Assembly: GCA_900544715.1 (NCBI GenBank)
Contig: UQWL01000012.1
Location: forward strand, 11,109-75,108
DNA: 64,000 nt
DNA from: an uncultured Oscillospiraceae bacterium
Lineage (GTDB): Bacteria > Bacillota > Clostridia > Oscillospirales > Acutalibacteraceae
Direction of reading: 5' to 3'
Both the position numbers and the translations under genes were made by a program. The notes beneath the pieces are model-generated. The model was not told the DNA's origin and searched no databases. It saw only the letters and a list, made by a program, of their open reading frames with translations. Positions 34,401 through 42,702 of this stretch are shown in pieces. How positions within the stretch are numbered: position 1 is the first letter of the stretch; each line of letters opens with the position of its first letter.

Positions 34401-35043
34401 CATCCTCTTTATCAATATAATGCGTATCATTGGTTGCAACGAGCGGAATCCCCGTTTCCCGGGAAAGGCGGATGATGAGCGGATTGATCTGCTTTTGCTC
34501 GCGCAGGCCATGATCCTGCAATTCCAAAAAATAATTGCCGCGCCCAAAGAGCTGATCGTACCAGAGGGCAGTTTCCTTTGCGCCCTCATAATCGCCGCGG
34601 GACAGTGCGCGCGGGATTTCGCCTGCAAGGCATGCGGAGAGCGCAATGATCCCCTCATGATGCTGCTCCAGCAGCTCATGATCGATGCGCGGCTTGGTAT
34701 AAAAGCCCTCCGTCCATGCTTTGCTCACCATGGCGATCAGGTTTTGATAGCCGGTATTGTTTTCGCACAGGAGCACAAGATGGCTGCGCTCGTTGTCGAG
34801 CGCATATACTTTATCATGGCGCGTGCGTGCGGCAACATAGACCTCGCAGCCAATCACAGGCTTGATGCCCCGCTCCTGCGCGGCACGATAAAAATCGATC
34901 ACTCCATACATCGCGCCGTGGTCTGTAATGGCCATTGCCGTTTGCCCAAGTGCCTTAGCACGGTCGAGCAAAGGCCCGATTCGGCATGCGCCGTCAAGCA
35001 GGCTGTATTCTGTATGCAAATGCAGATGTGCAAAGCCGGACAA
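31489..35043 (-). CDS. dnaE: DNA polymerase III alpha subunit, DnaE type
   Basis: 1184 aa. Replicative polymerase of the C family without an exonuclease insert. Order: PHP domain (HLHLHTEYSLLDGACRI, ITDHGAMYG), palm with PDFDIDFCYERR catalytic Asp residues, GRGSGAGSIAAYC, finger and helix-hairpin-helix region, OB domain (VTLLGIVSLIKKKI) and C-terminal domain. The start is TTG 35043, with AAAGGAAG 7 bases upstream; it yields an N terminus right before HLHLHTEYS. An in-frame ATG 35097 exists but lacks a ribosome site and lies within the leader. Controlled by copy 2 of the repeated leader element. Confidence 0.95.
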   Translation of the reverse strand: MSGFAHLHLHTEYSLLDGACRIGPLLDRAKALGQTAMAITDHGAMYGVIDFYRAAQERGIKPVIGCEVYVAARTRHDKVYALDNERSHLVLLCENNTGYQNLIAMVSKAWTEGFYTKPRIDHELLEQHHEGIIALSACLAGEIPRALSRGDYEGAKETALWYDQLFGRGNYFLELQDHGLREQKQINPLIIRLSRETGIPLVATNDTHYIDKEDARVQQVLICIQTNHTVGEETGLEFETQEFYLKSEEEMRSLFPEVPEAFDNTMKIAQRCNVTFTFGETKLPHFDVPGGEDHFEYLTRMCETGLHERYGEHPPQEYRDRLQYELNVIHTMGYVDYYLIVHDFIHYAKSQGIPVGPGRGSGAGSIAAYCIGITGIDPMKYNLLFERFLNPERVSMPDFDIDFCYERRPEVIDYVVRKYGADHVAQIVTFGTMAAKAAIRDVGRALGVPYATADSIAKLVPYELNITLDAALKKSAELREQYDSSEQVHDLIDMARKVEGMPRHASTHAAGVVITRDPVSTYVPLARNDESVVTQFTMTTLEELGLLKIDFLGLRTLTVISDAEKMIRHREPGFAVNQIPTKDEAVYEMFASGQTEGVFQFESAGMRNVLMGLKPESLEDLIAVISLYRPGPMESIPTYIENRHHPDRVRYKTPLLKDILDVTYGCMIYQEQVMQIFRKLAGYSYGRADIVRRAMSKKKHKVMEQERKNFIYGLVNEDGTVECEGAIKRGVDEKIANELFDEMSSFASYAFNKSHAAAYAYVAYQTAWLKCHYPCEFMAALLTSVLDSAGKVSGYIAECSRIHISVLPPHVNESLEGFTVADGCIRFGLLAIKNLGRGFIKGILEERETGGPFTSFYSFCKRIYGGKDVNRRALESLVKCGALDGLDANRRQMLQSLPVVMETLEADKRRNIDGQLGFFDMSATFGEDTGPALPAVDEFPAVEKLRMEKESTGLYLSGHPMMEYTDAAKKVKAARISDLLEAAQEYSTRYIDNSQVTLLGIVSLIKKKITKSDATMAFLSVEDMYGAIEVIVFPRIFTENAVKLQEGNVILLSGRLSLREDEDPKVICDLVEAIPDPQHVPAGFQQRQRKKMPLAAAPAAQVAPGETKAKRRGLFLRFASKDAPERVQAERVLRIFDGMTPLYYYYCDTQTYETRPPVEFIDPNEPMFRELRRILGRDNVVFRP

Positions 35044-35076
35044 GAGAGCACTTCCTTTGATGGTGGAATTCACAAA

Positions 35077-35121
35077 TTCAAAATCTTTTTGATACATGTA
35101 GACGTTTCGCGCCGACAGACA
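35077..35121 (-). other. Putative 14-codon leader ORF upstream of dnaE
   Basis: ATG 35121 opens MSVGAKRLHVSKRF and stops 33 bases upstream of the dnaE start. The first seven codons are identical in bases to the leader ORF before the ABC exporter. Whether it is translated is unknown. Confidence 0.45.
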
Positions 35122-35164
35122 TTTTTCCAATGCGTTAAACGACCCGTTTAACGCTATTTTATCA
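35103..35164 (-). promoter_or_regulatory. Repeated leader/operator element, copy 2 (dnaE)
   Basis: Minus strand: extended -10 TGATAAAAT (35156-35164), one base, perfect 9-bp inverted repeat GCGTTAAAC-N5-GTTTAACGC (35132-35154), then 31 bases identical to copy 1 (35103-35133). The inner AAAC/GTTT and outer GC/GC are shared with copy 1, while the three bases between (GTT here, TCC there) differ but stay complementary. Confidence 0.7.
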
Positions 35165-35358
35165 TAAATCGCTTCCGTTTTCCACATGGGAAAAGATGCA
35201 ATTGGCCAAATGTATCGCCCCTCTTCATTTTAAACGGCTCGCAATTTCCAGGAATCAGCGGAAGCATTCTCTCGCTGAAAATGTGATTTTGTCATAATTG
35301 AACAAAACATCCTAGTGATGTGAGAGATAATTTTTCGCCCCATATTTCGTGCATCTCT

Positions 35359-35386
35359 TTGCAAAGGCCGTAAAATCATGTAGAAT
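35359..35386 (+). promoter_or_regulatory. prs promoter
   Basis: TTGCAA, 16-base spacer, TAGAAT, about 50 bases upstream of the prs ATG. Confidence 0.55.
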
Positions 35387-35435
35387 ATAAAATATAAAAA
35401 CAGCTGTGTGTACAAGATTTAGGAGGTTGTAAAGC

Positions 35436-36635
35436 ATGCCGGATAATATGGACGAATTCAGTTCAATCCCTTTTGGCAAGCTGGGAATCATTGCGCTGCC
35501 GGGCTGCGAAGAAATCGGGCGCAAAATTGACCGCTATATCGTAGAATGGCGTGAAAAGCGGGAAAGCGAGCACAAAACTACCATTGCCTTCGCCGGTTAT
35601 CAAAAGCCGACCTATTTAATGAAGGTCAACTTCCCCCGATTTGGGACGGGCGAAGCCAAAGCGTCTATTTCCCAATCCGTGCGGGGCTATGATATCTTTA
35701 TTGTGGCCGACATGTTTAACTACGGCGTCACCTACAAAATGTATGGCCAAACCGTGCCGATGAGCCCGGATGAGCACTATGCCAATCTGAAGCGTGTCAT
35801 TGCGGCAATCGGTGGCAAAGCACACCGCATCACAATTATCATGCCGATGCTTTATGAAGGCCGTCAGCATAAGCGCTCCGCCCGTGAATCCCTCGATTGT
35901 GCGCTTGCTTTACAGGAACTGTGCAATATGATGGATGTTGATAATATCATCACCTTTGACGCACACGACCCGCGCGTACAGAACGCCATCCCGCTCAAGG
36001 GGTTTGAAAACGTCCAGCCGGCGTATCAAATGATCAAAGCTCTTGTCAACCATGTGGACAACCTGAAAATTGACCGTGAGCATTTGATGATTATTTCCCC
36101 GGATGAAGGCGGCATGTCCCGCTGCATCTATTATGCCACTGTGCTCGGCCTGGATCTCGGCATGTTCTACAAGCGGCGCGATTTTTCTCGCATTGTAGAT
36201 GGCCGCAATCCAATTTTGGCGCATGAATTTCTGGGAGATAATGTAGAGGGCAAGGATGTTATCATTGTAGACGACATGATTTCCTCCGGTGAATCCATGA
36301 TTGAAGTGGCAAAGAAGCTGAAGGATCTCAAAGCCAATCGGATTTTCATCTGCGCGGCATTCGGCCTTTTCTGCAATGGCTTGGAAGTGTTTGATAAAGC
36401 TTATAAAGAAGGGCTTTTCTACCGGGTATTTACCACCAATCTGATCTATCGCACCCCCGAACTGCGGAAGAGGGAGTGGTATACGGAAGTGGAGATGTCC
36501 AAATACATCGCCTATATTATCGATACGCTCAATCACGATATGTCCATCAGCAAACTGCTCAACCCCTCCGACCGAATTTACAGCTTCCTGAAAAAACGCG
36601 GCTACGAAGTGCATGAAGCAAATGCAAAGCCGTAA
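35436..36635 (+). CDS. prs: Ribose-phosphate pyrophosphokinase, long clostridial form
   Basis: 399 aa, against about 315 for the classic enzyme. Makes PRPP from ribose 5-phosphate and ATP for nucleotide, His and Trp synthesis. Seen: MPMLYEGRQHKRSARES (ATP loop, classic form PYxxYARQDR), ITFDAHDPRVQNA (classic DLHxxQIQGFF region), and the PRPP-binding DVIIVDDMISSGESM near residue 275. Extra length is at the N terminus and in the C-terminal about 60 residues. AGGAGG lies 8 bases upstream. PRPP also feeds the pyr pathway encoded at the left of the window. Confidence 0.9.
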   Translation: MPDNMDEFSSIPFGKLGIIALPGCEEIGRKIDRYIVEWREKRESEHKTTIAFAGYQKPTYLMKVNFPRFGTGEAKASISQSVRGYDIFIVADMFNYGVTYKMYGQTVPMSPDEHYANLKRVIAAIGGKAHRITIIMPMLYEGRQHKRSARESLDCALALQELCNMMDVDNIITFDAHDPRVQNAIPLKGFENVQPAYQMIKALVNHVDNLKIDREHLMIISPDEGGMSRCIYYATVLGLDLGMFYKRRDFSRIVDGRNPILAHEFLGDNVEGKDVIIVDDMISSGESMIEVAKKLKDLKANRIFICAAFGLFCNGLEVFDKAYKEGLFYRVFTTNLIYRTPELRKREWYTEVEMSKYIAYIIDTLNHDMSISKLLNPSDRIYSFLKKRGYEVHEANAKP

Positions 36636-36646
36636 ACATGATAGAC

Positions 36647-36685
36647 AACGAGCCGGAAGCGGTAAGGCTTCCGGCTCGTTTTGTT
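36647..36685 (+). terminator. Rho-independent terminator of prs
   Basis: AACGAGCCGGAAGC / GCTTCCGGCTCGTT perfect 14-bp stem, followed by TTGTTTTG; 11 bases after the prs stop. Confidence 0.9.
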
Positions 36686-36710
36686 TTGTATGTATCTCCC
36701 TCGTTCAGAG

Positions 36711-36797
36711 TTACACACCATCCGATTTTTTAATTCCGAAAATGAGGCGCAGGATTCCGCTCAAGAGTTTAGGACTGCGGAAAGATACAACTTTCAT
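36711..36797 (-). CDS. spoVM: Stage V sporulation protein SpoVM (spore-coat anchoring peptide)
   Basis: 28 aa: an amphipathic peptide MKVVSFRSPKLLSGILRL then IFGIKKSDGV. Compared with B. subtilis SpoVM (26 aa) it keeps Met-Lys, Pro9-Lys10, the helix with Gly-Ile and Arg17, Gly21 and a basic end. SpoVM marks the convex forespore membrane and anchors SpoIVA. GGGGGACTTAGT precedes the ATG. Position is as in Bacillus, directly downstream of rsgA and thiN, which supports the call. It is easily missed because of its size. Confidence 0.85.
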   Translation of the reverse strand: MKVVSFRSPKLLSGILRLIFGIKKSDGV

Positions 36798-36808
36798 ACT
36801 AAGTCCCC

Positions 36809-36934
36809 CTAACAAAAGTTTCTGCACAGAGCCACGCCAAATATCACCAGCAGAGCAGCCAAAACGGCCAGCAAAAATTGCGCCGGGAAAAAGCGGGCTA
36901 CCAAAAGCCCTACGCCAAACGCAATCAATATCAT
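36809..36934 (-). CDS. Small hydrophobic membrane protein between thiN and spoVM
   Basis: About 41 aa if started at ATG 36934: two closely spaced hydrophobic segments (ILIAFGVGLLVARFFP, QFLLAVLAALLVIFGVAL) and a CRNFC end. The frame is open upstream to a GTG at 37036 (75 aa), but the added part lacks character. Its stop is 11 bases before the spoVM start, so translation may be coupled. GGGGAA lies about 11 bases upstream of ATG 36934. Similar tiny proteins occur in clostridial genomes; function unknown. Confidence 0.5.
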   Translation of the reverse strand: MILIAFGVGLLVARFFPAQFLLAVLAALLVIFGVALCRNFC

Positions 36935-37095
36935 CCCTCTGCTGCTTCCCCGGTATCTCACAGGCAGCACCGCCCCTGCGCAAGATGGAGAGAGGATGGT
37001 CCCCTCTTCCAAGCATCTGTTTTTCAACAGGCTCACTTTTAGTATATGCTGCGATGGGAAAAGCGTGCGTCAGAAAGACAAAAGCTCCTAAAAAC

Positions 37096-37734
37096 TTAAT
37101 CTTTTGAAAAAATAAGCAGCAGCGTGCCGTTTTTTACAGATATCTTGCCGCCGGAAGGAAGAATTTCATTGCTGACCCCCAGCGTACAATAAGGGTCCAT
37201 TTCATAATCCTCTAAAGGGTATTTCACACCGCGCAAATAGACGCCCTCTGCTCCCCCTCCATAGGGGAAAACTGACAATTTACATTCTGGGCATGCAGGC
37301 ACTGAAATTGAAGAATCGCGCAGCAAAATCGCCGCATTCTTTTCATCCCGTAAGACGGCTTTTGCCCCATGATCAATGGCATAGGCCAGCACCGTAAAAT
37401 TGGCGACGGTATGATCCAATCGGCCTCCCAACCCGCCCAATATCAAATAATCGCGGAACCCACGCTCCAGCCCGCACTTGAGTGCAAGGAGCATATCCGT
37501 ATCATCCTTTTCAGGCGGATAGGCACAAACCTCACAACCGGCATGTTCCGGCGGCCGCATGGAGTCAAAATCCCCAATCAGAAGATCCGGCCTCAGCCCC
37601 ATCTTATGGGCATGCGCATATCCCCCATCCGCACAGAGGATGAAATCATCCTGCTGCAAAAAGGAACGGGTGATTTGATCATCCTGAATCGGCCCCGCCC
37701 CAAAAATCACACATCTGGCCATATTGTCATCCAC
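37096..37734 (-). CDS. thiN: Thiamine diphosphokinase
   Basis: 212 aa. Converts thiamine to thiamine diphosphate with ATP. Seen: ADGGYAHAHKMGLRPDLLIGDFDS, PPEKDDTDMLLAL, GGLGGRLDHTVANF in the catalytic domain and a C-terminal beta domain ending LGVSNEILPSGGKISVKNGTLLLIFS that binds thiamine. Located between rsgA and spoVM as in B. subtilis (thiN/yloS), though rpe is missing here. A downstream ATG 37722 is an alternative start with slightly better spacing from AAGGAAG. Confidence 0.95.
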   Translation of the reverse strand: MDDNMARCVIFGAGPIQDDQITRSFLQQDDFILCADGGYAHAHKMGLRPDLLIGDFDSMRPPEHAGCEVCAYPPEKDDTDMLLALKCGLERGFRDYLILGGLGGRLDHTVANFTVLAYAIDHGAKAVLRDEKNAAILLRDSSISVPACPECKLSVFPYGGGAEGVYLRGVKYPLEDYEMDPYCTLGVSNEILPSGGKISVKNGTLLLIFSKD

Positions 37735-37750
37735 TTCCTTCCGGGTGCAT

Positions 37751-38668
37751 TTATCCGGTTTCCCAATCCTTTAAATCCTTGACCGATTCATAAAGCGCCA
37801 CATAGCTCTCATGGCGCTTCGGCTCAATTTCTCCATCGGCAAGAGCCTTCAGGATGGCGCAGCCCTTATCTTTGGTATGGGTGCAGCTTGTAAATTGACA
37901 GCGACCAAGATAGGGCAAAAATTCCGGGAAGCAGAAGGGCAGCTCCTCTTTCCTGATGACTTCGCTCTTCTCCAAATCCAGCGCGGAAAAACCTGGCGTA
38001 TCCGCCACAAGGCCATTCGCCAAGTGAAAAATTTCGGATTGCCGGGTAGTGTGCCTCCCACGCCCCAGCTTGCCGCTGATTTCACCAGTGGGCAGATGCA
38101 GGGACTCATCCAGGCAATTGAGCAGCGAGGATTTTCCCACGCCCGAATTCCCTGTAAAGGCGCTGAGCTTTCCTCGTAATATCTCCTTCACCTCAAGCAC
38201 CCCCTTTCCATCCCGGCAAGAAACGGCAAAGGCAGGAAATCCGGCGTGATGATAAATTTCGACAAGCTCATCCGCTTTACATAAATCCGATTTTGTAAAG
38301 ACTATCACCGGCTTGATCTGCTTAGAGACGGCGATTGCCGTTAGTTTATCCAGCAAGAGCAGGTTGGGGGCCGGTTCACAGGTAGACGCCACAATCACCA
38401 ACTGATCCAAATTGGCAATTGGAGGCCGACACAGTTGATTTTTGCGGGGTAATATTTCGTCAATGGTATTCTCCTGCTCTGCTACGCCTGCTGTAATACG
38501 CACAGAATCGCCCACAAGGGGCGATTGTTTCCGCTTGCGAAAAATTCCCCTCGCCTTGCACTCATATGCCGCATCGGCGGCTTCTACATAATAGAAGCCG
38601 CCGATCCCCTTTACGATCAATCCGTTTAGCTGCAAAACAGATCCCACTTTTCCGTATCCTAGATTCAT
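37751..38668 (-). CDS. rsgA: Ribosome small-subunit-dependent GTPase A
   Basis: 305 aa. Circularly permuted GTPase that checks 30S maturation. Order: OB fold (ECKARGIFRKRKQSPLVGDSV), G4 VFTKSD, G1 GNSGVGKSSLLN, G3 DTPGF, then a C-terminal zinc site CQFTSCTHTKDKGCAI. Start is uncertain: ATG 38668 has only a weak site; a GTG or TTG 7-11 codons downstream would match the Bacillus N terminus better. It lies 8 bases after prkC in the conserved prpC-prkC-rsgA order. Confidence 0.95.
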   Translation of the reverse strand: MNLGYGKVGSVLQLNGLIVKGIGGFYYVEAADAAYECKARGIFRKRKQSPLVGDSVRITAGVAEQENTIDEILPRKNQLCRPPIANLDQLVIVASTCEPAPNLLLLDKLTAIAVSKQIKPVIVFTKSDLCKADELVEIYHHAGFPAFAVSCRDGKGVLEVKEILRGKLSAFTGNSGVGKSSLLNCLDESLHLPTGEISGKLGRGRHTTRQSEIFHLANGLVADTPGFSALDLEKSEVIRKEELPFCFPEFLPYLGRCQFTSCTHTKDKGCAILKALADGEIEPKRHESYVALYESVKDLKDWETG

Positions 38669-38676
38669 TCCAGCAC

Positions 38677-40884
38677 TCAGCCCACCGGGGTCGTATCCGG
38701 CAACGTTGTCTCGCCGCCGATGATGCCGCCGGAACTCACTGTAATCGTTACCGCAGAGCCATATGCAGCAGTTCTGCCGTCAGAGGGCTCCTGCATGAAT
38801 ACATTGCCGGAAGGCGTACTCAGGCTCGTGGCAGTTCTCACCTCCACTTTGAAGCCATATGCCTTTAGCTCCTCCTCAGCGGCCGCCTGCGTCATGCCGC
38901 GCACATTCGGCACAGATACTTTAAAGTTGGAATAGGAATACTTTTCATTGGTCTGTGTGCCCGTCGTGAAATCAAAAGTAGATTCATATACCGTTTCGCC
39001 ATTCAAAGTAACGGTAAATTTACGGCCTGTTCCGCTGCCCTTTACATCGATGCTGACCGGGTTTCCGTTGAGCAGAACCGTTTGATCATATACCGTTTCC
39101 GTGCCATCCAAATAGGCACGGATGGTAGCTTCCGTATTTTTCACATTGGGCATGCTCGCTAGCGTGACGGTATACTGCTTCGGCTCGCCGCTGCCATCGC
39201 TGAGCGTTACGCTGATCTTTGTATTCTTAGCAACCATTGTGCCATCGGGAACACTCTGCTCGATCACGGTATCTTTCGGCGCGTCGCTGCTTTCATACTT
39301 AAAGTTGGTATCCAGCTGAAGCCCTACGCTCTCCAACATCATTTTGGCATTTTCAACCGTCATATTAAGCAATTTGGGCACCTCAGAGGAGTTGGTATCC
39401 TTGCCGCTATTGACCTGAATATAAATCGTCGTATCAGCAGGCACCTTGTTCCCCGATGCGGGAACCGTTTGGACAACCTGGCCCTCTTTTAACTCCGCAT
39501 CATAAACACTGATCGGGCTGCTGGAAACATTCAGAAAGCCTTTCTCAATCAATTGCTGCCTGGCATCGTCAAAGTAGGAGCCGCGGATATCGGGAATTTC
39601 AAGCTCTCCGCTGTTGCTGACCAGCTTGACAACGATCTTCCCACCCTTGCGCATCTTCTTCCCTTCCGAATAGGCGGGCGACTGCTCGACAACCGTATTG
39701 GGAGCCTTGGTGGAATCGGTAACGGTTTCTTCAGACACTACAATCTCATAATCCGCGAATGTATCCTTTAAATGGGGCTGAATATCATTATAATAATTCA
39801 AACCCACCAGATTGGGAATGGCCACCCGTCCTCCGCCCAATACGCCCGTGCCAAACAGAATACCGATGATAATGCCGACAACCGCAAGGCCAGCCACAAT
39901 CCCGATCAGGATGGGCAGCGTTTTCTTCCGAGAGGAGGCCTCCTCTTCATAGGTATCCTCCGGCTCCGGCGGAACAACAGGGCGCACCTTGCCGGTATCC
40001 TCAATGTATTTGGTAGGCTCATTATCTACAAAACAGGCATAGTTGAATTTGATATTCGGATTGCGCTTAAACTCATCCAAATCCAGCAGCATTTCGGCGG
40101 CGGACTGATAGCGGTCGCGCACATCCTTCTGCATCGCCTTCATCGTAATCTGCTCCAGGCCAACCGGGATCTGATCGTTGAGCTCGCGCGGGCTCTTCGG
40201 ATCGGACTGCAGCTGCATGATCGCCACGGAAACGGCGCTGTCCGATTGGAAGGGAAGCTGCCCCGTCAGCATCTCATAAAGCACGACGCCCACGGAGTAG
40301 AGATCCGCTTTATCGTCTGTAATTTCGCCGCGCGCCTGTTCCGGGCTGATATAATGAACGGAACCGATCGCGCTCTCCGTCATCGTCCGGGTTTCGCTGC
40401 GGCTGAAGCGCGCGATGCCGAAATCCGTCACCTTAATATTGCCGTTTTGCAGGAGCATGATATTCTGCGGCTTGATATCGCGATGCACGATGCCCTTATC
40501 ATGCGCATGCTGAAGGGCACGAAGGATTTGTGTGACGAAATGCACGGCTTCCTTCCAGTTGATCACCTTCTGCTGCTCGATATATTCCTTCAGTGTGATG
40601 CCCTCGACATATTCCATCACGATATACTGAAGCCTGTCTCCAAAGCTCACATCATACACTTTTACGATATTGGGATGAGAGAGGACGGCAATTGCCTTCG
40701 ACTCATTTTTGAAGCGGCGGCGGAATTCCTCATTTTGAAGAAACTCCTCTTTCAGGATTTTGACTGCGACGATCCTATCGTCAATATTATCATAGGCCTT
40801 GTAAACGACGGCCATACCGCCGACGCCGATGATCTCCTGAATTTCGTAACGGCCGTCCAGCCGCTTCCCAACATAATTTTCCAT
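38677..40884 (-). CDS. prkC: PASTA-domain Ser/Thr protein kinase
   Basis: 735 aa. Senses peptidoglycan fragments and controls growth and spore germination in relatives. Kinase domain residues 1-280: IIGVGGMAVVYKAYD, VAVKIL, HRDIKPQNIM, TDFGIARF, SPEQARGE. A single membrane helix near 350-375 (ILIGIVAGLAVVGIIIGILFG) follows an acidic/basic juxtamembrane stretch. Outside are about four PASTA-like repeats (VAIPNLVGLNY, LEIPDIRGSYF, SEVPKLLNMTV, VSVPNVRGMTQ) with an Ig-like insert before the last. Start at ATG 40884 (AAAGGA); the longer frame overlaps prpC and is rejected. Confidence 0.95.
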   Translation of the reverse strand: MENYVGKRLDGRYEIQEIIGVGGMAVVYKAYDNIDDRIVAVKILKEEFLQNEEFRRRFKNESKAIAVLSHPNIVKVYDVSFGDRLQYIVMEYVEGITLKEYIEQQKVINWKEAVHFVTQILRALQHAHDKGIVHRDIKPQNIMLLQNGNIKVTDFGIARFSRSETRTMTESAIGSVHYISPEQARGEITDDKADLYSVGVVLYEMLTGQLPFQSDSAVSVAIMQLQSDPKSPRELNDQIPVGLEQITMKAMQKDVRDRYQSAAEMLLDLDEFKRNPNIKFNYACFVDNEPTKYIEDTGKVRPVVPPEPEDTYEEEASSRKKTLPILIGIVAGLAVVGIIIGILFGTGVLGGGRVAIPNLVGLNYYNDIQPHLKDTFADYEIVVSEETVTDSTKAPNTVVEQSPAYSEGKKMRKGGKIVVKLVSNSGELEIPDIRGSYFDDARQQLIEKGFLNVSSSPISVYDAELKEGQVVQTVPASGNKVPADTTIYIQVNSGKDTNSSEVPKLLNMTVENAKMMLESVGLQLDTNFKYESSDAPKDTVIEQSVPDGTMVAKNTKISVTLSDGSGEPKQYTVTLASMPNVKNTEATIRAYLDGTETVYDQTVLLNGNPVSIDVKGSGTGRKFTVTLNGETVYESTFDFTTGTQTNEKYSYSNFKVSVPNVRGMTQAAAEEELKAYGFKVEVRTATSLSTPSGNVFMQEPSDGRTAAYGSAVTITVSSGGIIGGETTLPDTTPVG

Positions 40885-40924
40885 GTGTAACCATCCTTTC
40901 GTAGAAGCCGGAAATGACTGCGCA

Positions 40925-41653
40925 TCAATACGTAATGGCAACGACCGTGATATTGTCGCCGCCGCCGTGCTGATTGGCAAGATCAACCATTTGCTGCGCG
41001 GACTCATAGTATCCACTGTTTCGGGTTATCTGAAAAATCTCATCCGTTTCCAGATAGTTGGTCAGCCCATCTGTGCACAGGAGCAGCACGTCTTCCGGCT
41101 CCATCCTGTCTTCACAGAAATCTATGTCAACTGTCTCATCGACACCTAATGCACGCGTAATAATATTTTTCCGCGGATGCGCTTTCGCCTCATTGGGCGT
41201 CAGCCTTCCGGTTTCCAGCAGTTCCTGTACAATGGAATGATCCCGCGTCATCTGCACAATTCCCTTTTGTGATACCTTATAAGCACGGCTGTCTCCCGCA
41301 TGGACAATGCGGATCATCTGATCTGACAATACCGCGGCGACCACCGTTGTGCCCATGCCATGCAGCTCGGGGTTCGCGCTGGCTAAATCAAAAATGCTGA
41401 CGTTTGCCGCAGTCACAGCGGAAACCAGCATATTTTTAATGGAGTTGCCGCTCATCCCGTCGCGATACTGCGCATTGATCTGCTGGGAAATCATTTTAAC
41501 CGCGGTAGAGCTTGCAACACTACCGCCTGCCGCGCCTCCCATCCCATCGCAGACCACGGCCCAAGCCACACCGCCAGGCAATTCGCCTGCAGCGTAGGAA
41601 TCCTGATTGGACTCGCGCACTCTGCCGATATCCGTTTTTGCCACAATTCTCAC
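40925..41653 (-). CDS. prpC: PP2C-type protein phosphatase, partner of PrkC
   Basis: 242 aa. Removes phosphate from PrkC and its targets. Metal-binding motifs RESNQDSY, VCDGMGGAAGG, GDSRAYK, LLCTDGLTN and GGGDNITVV are in the right order. Start at GTG 41653, which overlaps the rlmN stop by 4 bases (GTGA) and has GGGAGGAG upstream; it gives the family N terminus (xxAKTDIGRVRESNQD). Followed after 40 bases by prkC. Confidence 0.95.
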   Translation of the reverse strand: MRIVAKTDIGRVRESNQDSYAAGELPGGVAWAVVCDGMGGAAGGSVASSTAVKMISQQINAQYRDGMSGNSIKNMLVSAVTAANVSIFDLASANPELHGMGTTVVAAVLSDQMIRIVHAGDSRAYKVSQKGIVQMTRDHSIVQELLETGRLTPNEAKAHPRKNIITRALGVDETVDIDFCEDRMEPEDVLLLCTDGLTNYLETDEIFQITRNSGYYESAQQMVDLANQHGGGDNITVVAITY

Positions 41654-42702
41654 ACATTCTCCTCCCTTTGCCGGGATAAATATCCGCGTCTCAACTGCCC
41701 GCAAGAGGCATTGATATCCGCGCCAAGCGTGCGGCGGATCGTTACCTGAATGCCATTTTGCTCCAAAAGCTTTGCAAAGCGCTCCAGCCGCTCCCGTGGG
41801 CTGCGGCGGTAATCATTCTCCCGCACCTCGTTGGCAGGGATCAGATTGACGTGGCAGAGCATTCCCCGCAGGCGGCGGGCAAGCTCCAACGCACAAGCGT
41901 CGGAATCGTTCACATCCTGGATCATGGCATATTCAAAGGAGACTCTGCGGGAGGTTTTCGCCGCATATCTCCTGCACGCATGCAATAACTCATCTACACC
42001 CCAACGACGGTTGACCGGCATCATCCGGGAACGCACCGTATCGTTTGGGGCATGCAGGGAAACGGAGAGCGTTAATTGTAAATGATAGTCCAGCAGCTTC
42101 TCAATCCCGGGCACAATTCCGCAGGTAGAGAGGGAAATATTCCGCATGCTGAGATTCAGACCGTTGGCATCCGTGGCCAACTGCAAAAACCGAAGCACGT
42201 TTTCAAAATTATCCAACGGCTCTCCCATTCCCATTAATACGACGTGAGAGACGCGGACATTCCGATCACGCTGCGCAGCATAAATTTGCCCCAGCATTTC
42301 AGACGGCGCCAAATTTCGAACAAAACCCCCGATTGTGGATGCGCAAAAGGAACAGCCCATCTTACAACCGACCTGGGAGGATACGCAAAGCGTATAACCG
42401 TATTTATAGCGCATCAAAACGGATTCAATCAGCGCACCGTCATGCAGCCTATAAAGATATTTCACGGTTTCATCACAGGAGGAAACCAGCCTTTTTTCAA
42501 TCTTGCAGCCTAAAATCGAAAAATGATCGCGTAGAAATTCACGGAACGCTTTCGGCTGATCGGTCATTTCCTCAAAATCAGAAACGCCTCGTCTATGCAG
42601 CCAGGCATACACCTGAGAAACACGGTAGGACGGCTGGGCAGCCGGGGCCAGTGCCTGCTTCAGCTCCTCTGCCGTCATCGACCGGATATCCTTCGAATTC
42701 AA
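41650..42702 (-). CDS. rlmN: 23S rRNA (adenine-2503-C2)-methyltransferase
   Basis: 350 aa. Radical SAM enzyme methylating A2503 of 23S rRNA and A37 of some tRNAs. The CKMGCSFCAST cluster motif, GMGEPLDNFENV SAM-binding region, SLHAPND and the catalytic C-terminal Cys (INASCGQLRRGY) are present. Normal length. Start overlaps the rsmB stop by 4 bases. Confidence 0.96.
   Translation of the reverse strand: MNSKDIRSMTAEELKQALAPAAQPSYRVSQVYAWLHRRGVSDFEEMTDQPKAFREFLRDHFSILGCKIEKRLVSSCDETVKYLYRLHDGALIESVLMRYKYGYTLCVSSQVGCKMGCSFCASTIGGFVRNLAPSEMLGQIYAAQRDRNVRVSHVVLMGMGEPLDNFENVLRFLQLATDANGLNLSMRNISLSTCGIVPGIEKLLDYHLQLTLSVSLHAPNDTVRSRMMPVNRRWGVDELLHACRRYAAKTSRRVSFEYAMIQDVNDSDACALELARRLRGMLCHVNLIPANEVRENDYRRSPRERLERFAKLLEQNGIQVTIRRTLGADINASCGQLRRGYLSRQREENV

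Noticed and set aside
34162..35151. 329-codon open frame on the plus strand
   Set aside because: Antisense to the PHP domain of dnaE; no promoter or ribosome site.
36613..37107. 164-codon plus-strand frame downstream of prs
   Set aside because: It runs through the prs terminator and is antisense to spoVM; no translation signal.
39772..40890. 372-codon open frame on the plus strand
   Set aside because: It is antisense to prkC, has no homology pattern or ribosome site, and reflects codon bias of the real gene.
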